Made by a program: the position numbers and the translations under genes
Notes under the pieces: generated by a model
Told to the model about the DNA's origin: nothing
Databases searched by the model: none
The model's input: only the letters and a program-made list of their open reading frames with translations
NCBI RefSeq assembly: GCF_029263665.1
Contig: NZ_JAJUFQ010000006.1
Span: 62,001-126,000, forward strand
DNA: 64,000 nucleotides
Direction of reading: 5' to 3'
From: Halomonas sp.
GTDB taxonomy: Bacteria > Pseudomonadota > Gammaproteobacteria > Pseudomonadales > Halomonadaceae
In this document: piece after piece, positions 40,194 through 48,366 of the stretch
Layout of the letters: each line of letters starts with the position of its first letter
How positions within the stretch are numbered: the stretch's first letter is position 1

Positions 40194-40216
40194 TCAATGT
40201 GCCTGCATGTTGATTG
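40191..40216. promoter_or_regulatory. Second inverted repeat beside the palindrome
   Basis: CAATCAATGTGC and GCATGTTGATTG are 12-bp arms (10 of 12 paired) around CT, overlapping the first palindrome by 3 bases. It may be a second half of a LysR recognition/activation site. Confidence 0.45.
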
Positions 40217-40312
40217 TTTGACTATCCGACCTGTGGCTATCTTTCTATCAAAGACATTGGTTGAGGCATCTCGGCAAACGACCCTCTACAGCTGCCTCTG
40301 CGCAACGTATTG

Positions 40313-40360
40313 CTATAACGACATGCCTCTATAAAGACATGTATCTATAAAGACAAATAG
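40313..40360 (+). repeat. Three 16-bp imperfect tandem repeats at the mmsA ribosome site
   Basis: CTATAACGACATGCCT, CTATAAAGACATGTAT and CTATAAAGACAAATAG; the last unit runs into GGAG of mmsA. The repeats contain -10-like TATAAA and TATAAC strings, so they could multiply promoter-like sites. Confidence 0.88.
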
Positions 40361-40370
40361 GAGTACGCTC

Positions 40371-41870
40371 ATGTCCATTCGTGAAATTTCCATGCTGATC
40401 GACGGTGAACCTGTCGCATCCCAGAGCGGCAACTGGCGCGATGTGGTCAATCCTGCCACCCAGGAAGTGGTGGCCAGGGTGCCTTTCTGTACGCTGGAGG
40501 AAGTCGACCGAGCCGTGGCCAGTGCCAAGACCGCCTTTGCTTCCTGGCGCAAGACTCCCCTGAGCAAGCGCATGCGCATCATGCTCAAGTTTCAGGCGTT
40601 GATGCGCGAGCATACCGCCGAGCTGGCGGCATTGATCACCGAGGAACACGGCAAGACGCTACCTGATGCCGAAGGCGAGGTGGGGCGTGGCCTCGAGGTT
40701 GTCGAGCATGCCTGTTCCATTACCTCGCTGCAGTTGGGTGAAGTGGCGGAAAATGCGGCGAACGAAGTGGACGTCTATACCCTTAACCAGCCGTTGGGCG
40801 TGGGGGCGGGGATCACAGCGTTCAATTTCCCTGTCATGCTGCCTTGCTTCATGTTTCCGCTGGCCATTGCGACCGGCAATACCTTTGTGCTGAAACCTTC
40901 CGAGCAGGACCCGAGCTCATCCATGCGTCTGGCACAATTGGCACTGGAAGCCGGTGTCCCCGCTGGGGTGCTGAATGTGGTGCACGGAGGCCCGGAGGTT
41001 GCCAACCGGCTATGCGAGCATCCGGATATCAAGGCCATGTCCTTCATTGGTTCCACGACGGTGGGAACACAGCTGTATCGTCGTGCCAGTGATGCCGGCA
41101 AGCGTGCACAGGCGATGTTGGGGGCAAAGAACCATTGCGTCATCATGCCCGATGCCAACCGCAGCCAGGCCATCAATAATCTGCTGGGCTCAGCTTTTGG
41201 TGCCGCGGGCCAGCGTTGCATGGCGAATTCTGTTGTCGTCTTGGTGGGGGAAGCTCGTCAGTGGCTGGATGACATTGCCGAAGGGGCGCGCAAGATGAAG
41301 GTGGGGCCCGGCAGCGAGCGTTCAGCGGACCTGGGGCCATTGGTGTCTCCGGCAGCCAAGGCCCGAGTGGAAGAATTGATTGCCAGCGGTGAACAGGAGG
41401 GAGCGCGCTTGCTGGTCGATGGCCGAGGCGTGACGGTAGCGGGATATCCTGACGGCAATTTCATCGGACCGACGCTATTTGCCGGAGTAAAGGCTGAAAT
41501 GCGCATCTATCATGAGGAGATCTTCGGCCCGGTACTGTGCGTGGTAGAGGTGGACACCCTGGATGATGCCATTGCCTTCATCAATGCCAACCCCAATGGC
41601 AATGGCACTTCCATCTTCACCAATTCCGGTTGGGTGGCACGCCGCTTTGAATGTGATGTTGATGTCGGGCAGGTGGGGATCAATGTCCCGATTCCAGTGC
41701 CAGTGGCTTACTTCAGCTTTACGGGGTCACGGGGCTCGAAGCTGGGCGACCTGGGGCCCAACGGCAAGCAGGCAATTTCCTTCTGGACCCAGACCAAGAC
41801 GGTCACTTCGCGCTGGTTTGAGCCGGAAAATGTCTCCAGCGGCATCAATAGCACGATTTCGCTTGGCTAG
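40371..41870 (+). CDS. mmsA: CoA-acylating methylmalonate-semialdehyde dehydrogenase
   Basis: Oxidises methylmalonate (or malonate) semialdehyde with NAD and CoA to propionyl-CoA or acetyl-CoA, in valine, beta-alanine and inositol breakdown. The 499 residues show the aldehyde dehydrogenase fold: TAFNFPVMLPCFMFP, FIGSTTVGTQ and catalytic C283 in GAAGQRCMA; the FNFP and GQRCMA forms are typical of MmsA. TAGGAG precedes ATG. mmsB is not next to it. Confidence 0.93.
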   Translation: MSIREISMLIDGEPVASQSGNWRDVVNPATQEVVARVPFCTLEEVDRAVASAKTAFASWRKTPLSKRMRIMLKFQALMREHTAELAALITEEHGKTLPDAEGEVGRGLEVVEHACSITSLQLGEVAENAANEVDVYTLNQPLGVGAGITAFNFPVMLPCFMFPLAIATGNTFVLKPSEQDPSSSMRLAQLALEAGVPAGVLNVVHGGPEVANRLCEHPDIKAMSFIGSTTVGTQLYRRASDAGKRAQAMLGAKNHCVIMPDANRSQAINNLLGSAFGAAGQRCMANSVVVLVGEARQWLDDIAEGARKMKVGPGSERSADLGPLVSPAAKARVEELIASGEQEGARLLVDGRGVTVAGYPDGNFIGPTLFAGVKAEMRIYHEEIFGPVLCVVEVDTLDDAIAFINANPNGNGTSIFTNSGWVARRFECDVDVGQVGINVPIPVPVAYFSFTGSRGSKLGDLGPNGKQAISFWTQTKTVTSRWFEPENVSSGINSTISLG

Positions 41871-41895
41871 AGTCTGTTGAAGGTATGCTGACATG

Positions 41896-41937
41896 CCAAA
41901 GGCCCGCCTCTGTTTGTCCCAGAAGGCGGGCCTTTGG
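41896..41937 (+). terminator. Terminator after mmsA
   Basis: 13-bp stem CCAAAGGCCCGCC with GGCGGGCCTTTGG and a 16-base loop that can fold further (CTG/CAG). It is shared with the convergent gene at 42050. Confidence 0.75.
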
Positions 41938-42049
41938 TGCTGTTCTACGGATGTTCCATCGATCTACTGACACTCTATCGACATACAGACCCTCATGGAT
42001 CTGTCGCAGTCATGGTGTTTATCGGCAGTCCGGCAGGGCGCGGTATCCA

Positions 42050-42715
42050 TCACTGGATCATTGATTTCAGCAGGTCGTTGAGTCCGCCGCTCTTGGCCGG
42101 CATGGCGAACAGAGAGGTGTCAGGAGTAGTGGATGACAAGGATGCCACCTGGAACTTGTCGCCAAAGCGCAGGATCCCCAGGCCTCGTTCACGCAGCATG
42201 GCTGCCACAGGGTCGGCATGGCCTGTCAGGTTGGTCTGGTAGCGGTCGAACATGGTCAGTAGTTCCTGCGCTTCGGGCGCATCGCTCAATACCAGCTGAT
42301 CCTGACGGTTTTCTCCTTCCTGGGTTACCCAGTCCAGGCGATAGACCTGGCCCTGGATACCCGCGACGACTTCGTTCGCACCAGTGGGGCTCAGCGCGGA
42401 TACGCTTTGGGCCTGATAACTGCTCAGGCTGGCCGCCTTGTCGGCTCCGAGCTGTCCTGCAAGGGCCTGCGCATCGCGAATATCCAGGGCCAGGGGCTGG
42501 CCTGAAATGTTGGTGACCAGGTAACCATTATTGCCTTGCATCAGGAGGTAACCCTTTGATGCATGACGGGGAAAATCGACCCGCATCTGATCTCCGGCCC
42601 AGCGTACTTCGACAGCGCTGGAAGGATCACCCTTGCCATCAATCAGTGATGCCTGGCCATCGGCCAGAGCAGATAGGGGAATGCACATCAGCAGGGCGGA
42701 TATGATGCGGCGCAT
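42050..42715 (-). CDS. Uncharacterised exported protein
   Basis: A 221-residue protein that I do not recognise. Residues 1-20 are a signal peptide ending SALA/DG, so it is likely periplasmic. The mature part has no cysteines, reads as beta-rich (SAVEVRWAGDQMRVDFPRHA, GYLLMQGNNGYLVTN), and ends in a helical region (DPVAAMLRERGLGILRFGD). The sequence recalls lipoprotein-like proteins that bind ligand in a beta-fold, but this is a guess. Start ATG 42715 has AAGGAG 10 bases before it, while ATG 42724 is too close. It stands alone. Confidence 0.75.
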   Translation of the reverse strand: MRRIISALLMCIPLSALADGQASLIDGKGDPSSAVEVRWAGDQMRVDFPRHASKGYLLMQGNNGYLVTNISGQPLALDIRDAQALAGQLGADKAASLSSYQAQSVSALSPTGANEVVAGIQGQVYRLDWVTQEGENRQDQLVLSDAPEAQELLTMFDRYQTNLTGHADPVAAMLRERGLGILRFGDKFQVASLSSTTPDTSLFAMPAKSGGLNDLLKSMIQ

Positions 42716-42899
42716 AGAATACATACTCCTTTACAGGCATGGACTTATGGCTTCGATCGCATAAGTCATGCTTAGTTTCCTGGCCAATGTGCTTGTTGCC
42801 AGGAAAAGAATAAAAAGCGTGCACAACTCTCAGCGCTCCAGGCAAAGCCAGAACGCTGAGAAGGAAAACTGGGAAATGGATATCGTTGAGGAACGTGGA

Positions 42900-43211
42900 T
42901 CAGGAAGTCGAAAGTTGTCCTTCGTCAATGATACGACGGATAGAGCGCAACTCGTCGTAGCTGAAGTGTTCCAGACGTCCTGACAGAAGGTCGCTCATCT
43001 TCTGCATGGGGAGACCTGCACGGCGGGCGATCTCACGGCTACCAAGATCCGATACTGCAATGAGCCGTGTCACGACGCGCATCAGGCGTGTGCGCTGCTC
43101 TAAGTCCCTTACATCTTCCTTTACATCGCTTCTAGTATCGATGTCAGGGCATCGTCGAGGAGGAGGTTCGTTGTTGTCAGCTTCTCTAGACGAGGAATGT
43201 GCGGTACTCAT
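42900..43211 (-). CDS. Small helix-turn-helix protein, antitoxin-like (orphan)
   Basis: A 103-residue protein with a disordered, charged N-terminal half and a C-terminal XRE-type helix-turn-helix (TRLIAVSDLGSREIARRAGLPMQKMSDLLSGR, about 48-79). The spacing resembles HigA-like or HTH_37 antitoxins. No toxin gene is adjacent: the 42725-42899 and 43212-43460 gaps contain no supported ORF. It may be a solitary regulator. GGAG lies 4 bases from ATG 43211; an in-frame ATG at 43250 is possible. Confidence 0.65.
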   Translation of the reverse strand: MSTAHSSSREADNNEPPPRRCPDIDTRSDVKEDVRDLEQRTRLMRVVTRLIAVSDLGSREIARRAGLPMQKMSDLLSGRLEHFSYDELRSIRRIIDEGQLSTS

Positions 43212-43460
43212 GATGCTCCATTGGGTAGGGGTGACACATACAGCATGCAACCTTTAATCGAGTTTCGCTAGTCCTCCGTAGTATCGATGGCGTAGATGGA
43301 CAGGAATGTGCTACGCAGTTCCGTAAGATATGGCCTCGTGACTTAAAGGAATCCAAAGTATTGTTTTAAATGTCTTGTGTGATATTTTCGACGATAAGCC
43401 AATAAAAACAACGGTCGTGTCCTGCCTGCAGCGTGCGACCTTAAACGAGGAGATATTGCC

Positions 43461-44888
43461 ATGAGCGACTCCACCACGGGAGCCGAGCTCCACCGGGTAC
43501 TGGCCCGCAAGGATGTCCTGGCGCTGGCCTTCGGGGCAATGATCGGTTGGGGCTGGATTGTCATGACCGGTAGCTGGATCACCTCTGCTGGAAGCCTTGG
43601 CGCTATTGCTGCTTTTGTCCTGGGCGGCCTGGTGATTGTGCTGGTAGGGCTGACCTATGCTGAATTAGCGTCGGCCATGCCTCAGGTCGGCGGCGAACAT
43701 GTCTACAGCTATCGGGCCATGGGGCATTTCGCTTCTTTCCTGTGTACATGGTCGATTGTACTGGGCTACATCAGCGTCGTGGCCTTTGAAGCCGTTGCCT
43801 TGCCCACCGTCGTCGAATATCTGTTTCCCTCCTATGCCGTTGGTCATCTCTGGACTGTGGCAGAGTGGGATGTCAAAGCCACATGGGTGGCTGTAGGTGT
43901 CGCGGGATCCCTGATCATGATGGTGATCAATTATGTCGGCGTGCGCACTGCGGCACTGGTACAGAAAGTCGTGACGCTGCTGATACTGGTGGTAGGGGTG
44001 ATGTTCGTCACTGGAGCGCTGTTCGAAGGTGAGCTCGGCACCATGCAGCCGCTGTTCCACAGTGAAAATGGTGTGGCAGGTGGCATCATGCTGGTCATCA
44101 TCATGGTACCGTTCATGTTTGTCGGCTTTGATGTCATTCCCCAGGCAGCCGAAGAGATCAACTTGCCATTTCGTGAAATCGGGCGAGTGTTGATGATCTC
44201 GGTGATCATGGCGGTGTTCTGGTATGCCCTGATCATTCTCGGTACCTCCTTGATGCTGAATCCATCCGAGCTGGCCAATAGCTCCCTGGCCGTACCGGAT
44301 GCCATGCAAGCTGTGTTCCAGGCTCCCTGGGCGGGCAAGCTGATGGTGCTGGCGGGTATCGCCGGTATTCTGACCAGCTGGAATGCCTTCTATATCGGAG
44401 GTTCCCGGGCACTCTATGCGCTGGCGCACTGCGGCATGCTGCCCGCTTTCCTCGGTAAGCTGCATCCGCGGCACCGTACTCCGGTCAATGCCATCCTGCT
44501 GATTGGTGTCATTTCCAGTCTGGCGCCATTGTTGGGACGTTCGGCCATGGTCTGGTTGGTGGTGGCTGGAGGACTCGGCATTGTCATTGCCTATCTGTTT
44601 GTCTCGTTGTCCTTCCTCATCCTGCGCAGTAAGGAGCCACAAATGGAGCGGCCTTTCCGTGTCCGTCGTGCCCGTCTGGTTGGCTGGCTGGCAGTCTTGT
44701 TGTCTCTGGGGATGATCGGTCTGTATCTGCCTGGGAGCCCATCCGCTCTAAAACCGATCGAGTGGCTACTGTTTGCTGGATGGATGGCAGTGGGGCTGGG
44801 ACTCTATGTATGGTCAAGGTTCACGTACGGTACCCACTATAGCGAGCGCCAGATGGCCCGGGATATGCGTGGCGACGCTTCCGCCTAG
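43461..44888 (+). CDS. APC-superfamily amino acid permease
   Basis: A 475-residue inner-membrane transporter with 12 predicted hydrophobic segments, of the amino acid-polyamine-organocation group. The start GAMIGWGWIVMTGSWI (about 25-40) is the conserved TM1 region, and YAELASAMPQVGGEHVYSYRAMG (about 66-88) is the TM2 loop. Substrate unknown. GAGGAG precedes ATG. The next gene on the strand is lhgO, but a terminator pair and a 413-base gap separate them, so a shared role is only a suggestion. Confidence 0.88.
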   Translation: MSDSTTGAELHRVLARKDVLALAFGAMIGWGWIVMTGSWITSAGSLGAIAAFVLGGLVIVLVGLTYAELASAMPQVGGEHVYSYRAMGHFASFLCTWSIVLGYISVVAFEAVALPTVVEYLFPSYAVGHLWTVAEWDVKATWVAVGVAGSLIMMVINYVGVRTAALVQKVVTLLILVVGVMFVTGALFEGELGTMQPLFHSENGVAGGIMLVIIMVPFMFVGFDVIPQAAEEINLPFREIGRVLMISVIMAVFWYALIILGTSLMLNPSELANSSLAVPDAMQAVFQAPWAGKLMVLAGIAGILTSWNAFYIGGSRALYALAHCGMLPAFLGKLHPRHRTPVNAILLIGVISSLAPLLGRSAMVWLVVAGGLGIVIAYLFVSLSFLILRSKEPQMERPFRVRRARLVGWLAVLLSLGMIGLYLPGSPSALKPIEWLLFAGWMAVGLGLYVWSRFTYGTHYSERQMARDMRGDASA

Positions 44889-44964
44889 TCGCACTCTGCC
44901 AATTGATCCTGATCGTTGGACCCTGGTCGCTGAACACCAGAACGATCGTTGTCATCCGTTTCAC

Positions 44965-44988
44965 TGAGGCTGCCTTTCGGCGGCCTCA
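44965..44988 (+). terminator. First hairpin after the APC permease
   Basis: TGAGGCTGCC and GGCGGCCTCA form a 10-bp stem (one G-T pair) with loop TTTC, followed by TGCTTT. Confidence 0.7.
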
Positions 44989-45003
44989 TGCTTTAGTCGA
45001 GAG

Positions 45004-45025
45004 CCTGGCAATGTCCGGGTTTTTT
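45004..45025 (+). terminator. Second hairpin with T-tract after the APC permease
   Basis: CCTGG and CCGGG form a 5-bp stem (one G-T pair), loop CAATGT, then TTTTTT. The stem is short but the T-run is good. Confidence 0.55.
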
Positions 45026-45026
45026 A

Positions 45027-45055
45027 TTGATGGATGTTATAAATGTAGATATTTT
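45027..45055 (+). promoter_or_regulatory. Probable promoter for lhgO
   Basis: TTGATG, a 17-bp spacer and TATTTT (45050-45055) in an AT-rich patch directly after the APC terminators. It would start transcription near 45062, giving a leader of about 240 bases. Confidence 0.4.
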
Positions 45056-45092
45056 ATAAAAATATAGCCAATAAGTCCGGCGGGAGCACATC

Positions 45093-45131
45093 ATGAATGC
45101 CCTGGCCCGAATCGTTATTGATGATGAATAG
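45093..45131 (+). CDS. Candidate 12-residue leader peptide upstream of lhgO
   Basis: ATG with GGCGGGAG 6 bases upstream opens a short frame, MNALARIVIDDE, ended by TAG. It lies in the presumed lhgO leader, about 170 bases before lhgO. It may be a regulatory upstream ORF or a remnant of a longer gene. No terminator or anti-terminator pair is obvious downstream, so this is tentative. Confidence 0.3.
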   Translation: MNALARIVIDDE

Positions 45132-45301
45132 GATATGGCCACACGAGATACGCGCCTGAGTGGTGGCATGTGTGTTATTACTCGTGGCCAGAGCATGCTT
45201 CTCTTCCTGCTTGTCAGGTGGTATCTGCGCGCAAGACGATAGTTTCAGGGGCGATCTGGCTGGCGATGCCGGACTGGCCAACAATGACAATGAGATGTGC
45301 A

Positions 45302-46498
45302 ATGTATGATTTCATCATCATAGGCGGTGGCATTCTGGGCATGTCCACCGCTATGCAGCTGCAGCAGGCCTATCCAGATCGGCGGATGCTGGTATTGGAA
45401 AAGGAATCAGGGCCTGCACGCCATCAAACGGGTCACAATAGCGGTGTGATTCATGCCGGGGTCTATTACACCCCGGGCAGTCTGAAAGCGCGTTTCTGTC
45501 TGGAAGGCAATCGTGCCACCAAGGCGTTCTGTGATGAACATGCCATTCCCTACGACTGCTGTGGCAAGTTGTTGGTGGCGACCAATGAGGTTGAAATGGA
45601 GCGCATGCGAGCCCTGTGGGCCCGCACGGAGGCTAATGGTCTCGAGCGCGAGTGGCTGGAAGCAGGGGCCCTGCGTGAGCGTGAACCCAATATCACGGGG
45701 TTGGGAGCGATCTTCGTACCATCCAGTGGCATCGTGGATTATGCTCGCGTTACCCAGGCCATGGCCGATGAGTTCCAGCGTCTAGGCGGTACGATTCGTT
45801 ATGACCATCAGGTTCGTGCTCTGGAGGAGCGTCGCCAGGAAGTGGTGGTGACGACCTCCAAAGAGACATTCTCTACACGTTATCTGATCAGTTGCGCAGG
45901 CCTGATGGCTGACCGCATGATTCGCATGTTGGGAAAGAAGCCGGGCTTTACCATCTGTCCCTTCCGCGGCGAATACTTCCGCCTAGGCGAGCGCCATAAC
46001 CAGATCGTCAATCATCTGATCTATCCGATACCCGACCCTTCCATGCCATTTCTTGGGGTGCACCTGACCCGCATGATCGATGGCAGTGTCACGGTAGGCC
46101 CCAATGCTGTACTGGCATTGGCGCGGGAGGGCTACCGCAAGACTCACGTTTCCGCACCAGATGTGGCCGGAATGCTGACGCACCCGGGAATTCTCAAGGT
46201 GTTATGGCGTCATCTCAAGCCTGGCATGCGGGAAATGAAAAACTCTCTGTCGCGGCGCGGCTATCTCGATGAGGTGCGCAAGTACTGTCCGAGCCTGAGT
46301 GTCGAGGATCTCGAGCCTTATCCTGCCGGTGTCAGGGCACAGGCCGTGTCTCGGGATGGCAAGCTGATCGATGACTTTCTCTTCGTCAATACGGCCCGCA
46401 CGGTCAATGTGGGTAACGCGCCTTCTCCGGCTGCTACCTCGGCGTTGCCGATTGGCGTGCATATCGTGGAGAAGGTGAAGAGTCTGGTCGAAAAATGA
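45302..46498 (+). CDS. lhgO: L-2-hydroxyglutarate oxidase/dehydrogenase
   Basis: FAD enzyme that oxidises L-2-hydroxyglutarate to 2-oxoglutarate, feeding electrons to quinones. The 398 residues begin with the dinucleotide-binding motif IIGGGILGMSTAMQLQ, then HNSGVIHAGVYYTPGSLKARFC, the typical LhgO/YgaF block, and SCAGLMADRMIRMLG. The C-terminus with NVGNAPSPAATSALPIG closes the FAD domain. ATG 45302 (MYDFIIIGGG) is the natural start; its ribosome site (GAGAT) is weak. E. coli lhgO is in the csiD-gab cluster; those genes are not present here. Confidence 0.92.
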   Translation: MYDFIIIGGGILGMSTAMQLQQAYPDRRMLVLEKESGPARHQTGHNSGVIHAGVYYTPGSLKARFCLEGNRATKAFCDEHAIPYDCCGKLLVATNEVEMERMRALWARTEANGLEREWLEAGALREREPNITGLGAIFVPSSGIVDYARVTQAMADEFQRLGGTIRYDHQVRALEERRQEVVVTTSKETFSTRYLISCAGLMADRMIRMLGKKPGFTICPFRGEYFRLGERHNQIVNHLIYPIPDPSMPFLGVHLTRMIDGSVTVGPNAVLALAREGYRKTHVSAPDVAGMLTHPGILKVLWRHLKPGMREMKNSLSRRGYLDEVRKYCPSLSVEDLEPYPAGVRAQAVSRDGKLIDDFLFVNTARTVNVGNAPSPAATSALPIGVHIVEKVKSLVEK

Positions 46499-46710
46499 GT
46501 CGTGTGATGTCAGCGTGATGTAAAGAAGCTTGTGTAGCATGCTCTGATCTGTCGCCTAAGACTTTGTGCGGATTGATAATGTGTTGAAAAGACTGCGCAA
46601 TGAAACCCTTTGCAAGGTGCTCCCCCCGTTGCTAGTTTGCACAGGTGCGTCTATGCATAGGTGGTCATCTCTTACTAACAACAAATGCCCATGAGGCATG
46701 GAGGAATGTC

Positions 46711-47673
46711 ATGCGAGCCATGAAGCTGGCCTTGGCTGCATCGCTGTTGATCGGAGCCCAGGCTGCGGTTGCTCAGCAACAGTTGTCTGTCGCCACCGGT
46801 GGAACCGGCGGTACCTATTACCCCATTGGGGGTGGCCTTGCCGAGATGATCAAGAAACACATCGACGGCTATGATGCAGTGGCAGAAGTCACAGGAGCCT
46901 CGGTCGAGAACATGGGGCTGGTATGGCGAGGAGACTCTGACCTGGCCCTGGCCCTGGCCGATACCGTCTACCAGGGTTATACCGGCACAGGTGCCTTCGA
47001 AGGGCGCGAGCTGGATAACATTCGTGCGATTGCCTCGGTCTACCCCAATGCGGTGCAGATCGTGACCATGGCCGACTCCGATATCGAGTCCCTGGAAGAC
47101 CTCAAGGGCAAGGTGGTATCTGTGGGGGCGCCAGGCAGTGGTACTGAGCTCAATGCCAAGGCACTACTGGAGTCGAACGGTATCACCTATGATGATTTCG
47201 ATGCCCGTCGCCTCAACTTCAACGAAACAGCCGATGCTCTGCGTAATGGAGATATCGATGCCGGTTTCTGGAGTGTAGGGCCACCCACCAGCTCGATTCT
47301 CAACCTGGCCACCACCAATGATGTGCGTCTGATTGGCTTGAGCGATGAAGAGATTGCCAATGCCCAGAAAGACGAGCCGGTGTTTGCTGCTTACGAACTC
47401 AAGGCGAATCTGTACGAGGGAATGGACGAGCCGGTACAGACAATCAGCATCCCCAATGTGCTGATTACCAGCAGCGAGATGGATGATGAGCTGGCCTATC
47501 AACTGACCAAGATGCTGTTCGAGAAAACCGATGAGTTGATTGCCATTCACCCGGCTGCCAATGACACCACAGTGGAATTCTCCACGGCTTCCACGCCAAT
47601 TCCTTTCCATGATGGTGCACTGCGCTATTACGAAGAGGTCGGGGCTGACATCCAGGACAAGCAGCGTCCGTGA
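46711..47673 (+). CDS. TAXI-family TRAP transporter solute-binding protein
   Basis: Periplasmic receptor of a TRAP-TAXI transporter. Residues 1-22 are a signal peptide (AAVA/QQQ). The mature protein opens with LSVATGGTGGTYYPIGGGLAEMI, the TAXI signature, and GAPGSGTE and RLNFNETADALRNGDIDAGFW are also typical. The 320-residue protein would deliver an organic acid, glutamate-like or similar, to the permease. GGAGGA precedes ATG 46711. The stop overlaps the next ATG (TGATG), so the three TRAP genes form one operon. Confidence 0.93.
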   Translation: MRAMKLALAASLLIGAQAAVAQQQLSVATGGTGGTYYPIGGGLAEMIKKHIDGYDAVAEVTGASVENMGLVWRGDSDLALALADTVYQGYTGTGAFEGRELDNIRAIASVYPNAVQIVTMADSDIESLEDLKGKVVSVGAPGSGTELNAKALLESNGITYDDFDARRLNFNETADALRNGDIDAGFWSVGPPTSSILNLATTNDVRLIGLSDEEIANAQKDEPVFAAYELKANLYEGMDEPVQTISIPNVLITSSEMDDELAYQLTKMLFEKTDELIAIHPAANDTTVEFSTASTPIPFHDGALRYYEEVGADIQDKQRP

Positions 47674-48311
47674 TGAAAGACCGTGATGAGTTGAACAGGT
47701 GTCACAGGAGGCGGGCCAAGAGGCCCGCCTTGCTGTTGCTGGTTGGCTTCGCGCTCAGTTTATGGACATGTGCCGCTGTGGCGGATGCGCAACCAGGCAA
47801 GCTGGTCATCAAGGACAGTGAAGGGCAGGCATTGATCACTCTCCCTATGCCGTCTGGCAGCGGCTGGTGCATGGCCTGGAATCACTCGGTGAAGGGCTTC
47901 GAAATTCTCGATTGTTATCGCAATGTGGCTGGCCAGATGGTACTCGAACGCAGTCACCTTCCGGATTTTGCCGCCGGGCTTGATCATATCTTCGAGCGTG
48001 GGCGTCAGCTCTCCGATGGGCATGGTGGCTACTGGATCGAAGATATCGATGAGCCGGTACCTGGTAACCACTACCGTTTGAGAGCCGGGTCGATGAAGGT
48101 AGATCACCGCTTGGTCAATCGTGATAGAGGACGCCTGGAAACCTCGATTCGTCAGGCGCGTGAAGACTGTACGGATGCACTGCCGGAATCCGTGCCCGAG
48201 GCGGTGACCCCGATCAGCATCAGTGCTCTGGCAGCCAACCAACGCGTCAGTGTGAACCTGGAAGATTGTGAAGAGGAGACATCAACGCAATGTATCTGCC
48301 CACAACAATAA
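47673..48311 (+). CDS. DUF1850-family exported protein of the TRAP-TAXI operon
   Basis: A 212-residue protein with a membrane/signal segment (about 17-40, LLLLVGFALSLWTCAAVADA). The MAWNHSVKGFEILDCYRN stretch matches the DUF1850 core, where an [F/W]-x-HSV element is characteristic. Function unknown; it is often encoded between TAXI receptor and 4TM/12TM permease. The C-terminal region has several cysteines (NLEDCEEETSTQCICPQQ). The start overlaps the receptor stop by one base; GTG 47670 is the alternative. Confidence 0.75.
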   Translation: MKDRDELNRCHRRRAKRPALLLLVGFALSLWTCAAVADAQPGKLVIKDSEGQALITLPMPSGSGWCMAWNHSVKGFEILDCYRNVAGQMVLERSHLPDFAAGLDHIFERGRQLSDGHGGYWIEDIDEPVPGNHYRLRAGSMKVDHRLVNRDRGRLETSIRQAREDCTDALPESVPEAVTPISISALAANQRVSVNLEDCEEETSTQCICPQQ

Positions 48312-48366
48312 ATAGACTTGTGCGGTCATGCCTGTTCCAGCGAGCGCATGTCCGGGAGGAATCCTA

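Larger units (their letters stand above)
44889..45301. other. Gene-poor region between the APC permease and lhgO
   Basis: 413 bases containing two hairpin terminators (44965-44988; 45004-45025), a probable promoter (45027-45055), and a short ORF (45093-45131). From 45132 to 45301 I see only a possible extension of lhgO, without support. Confidence 0.6.
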
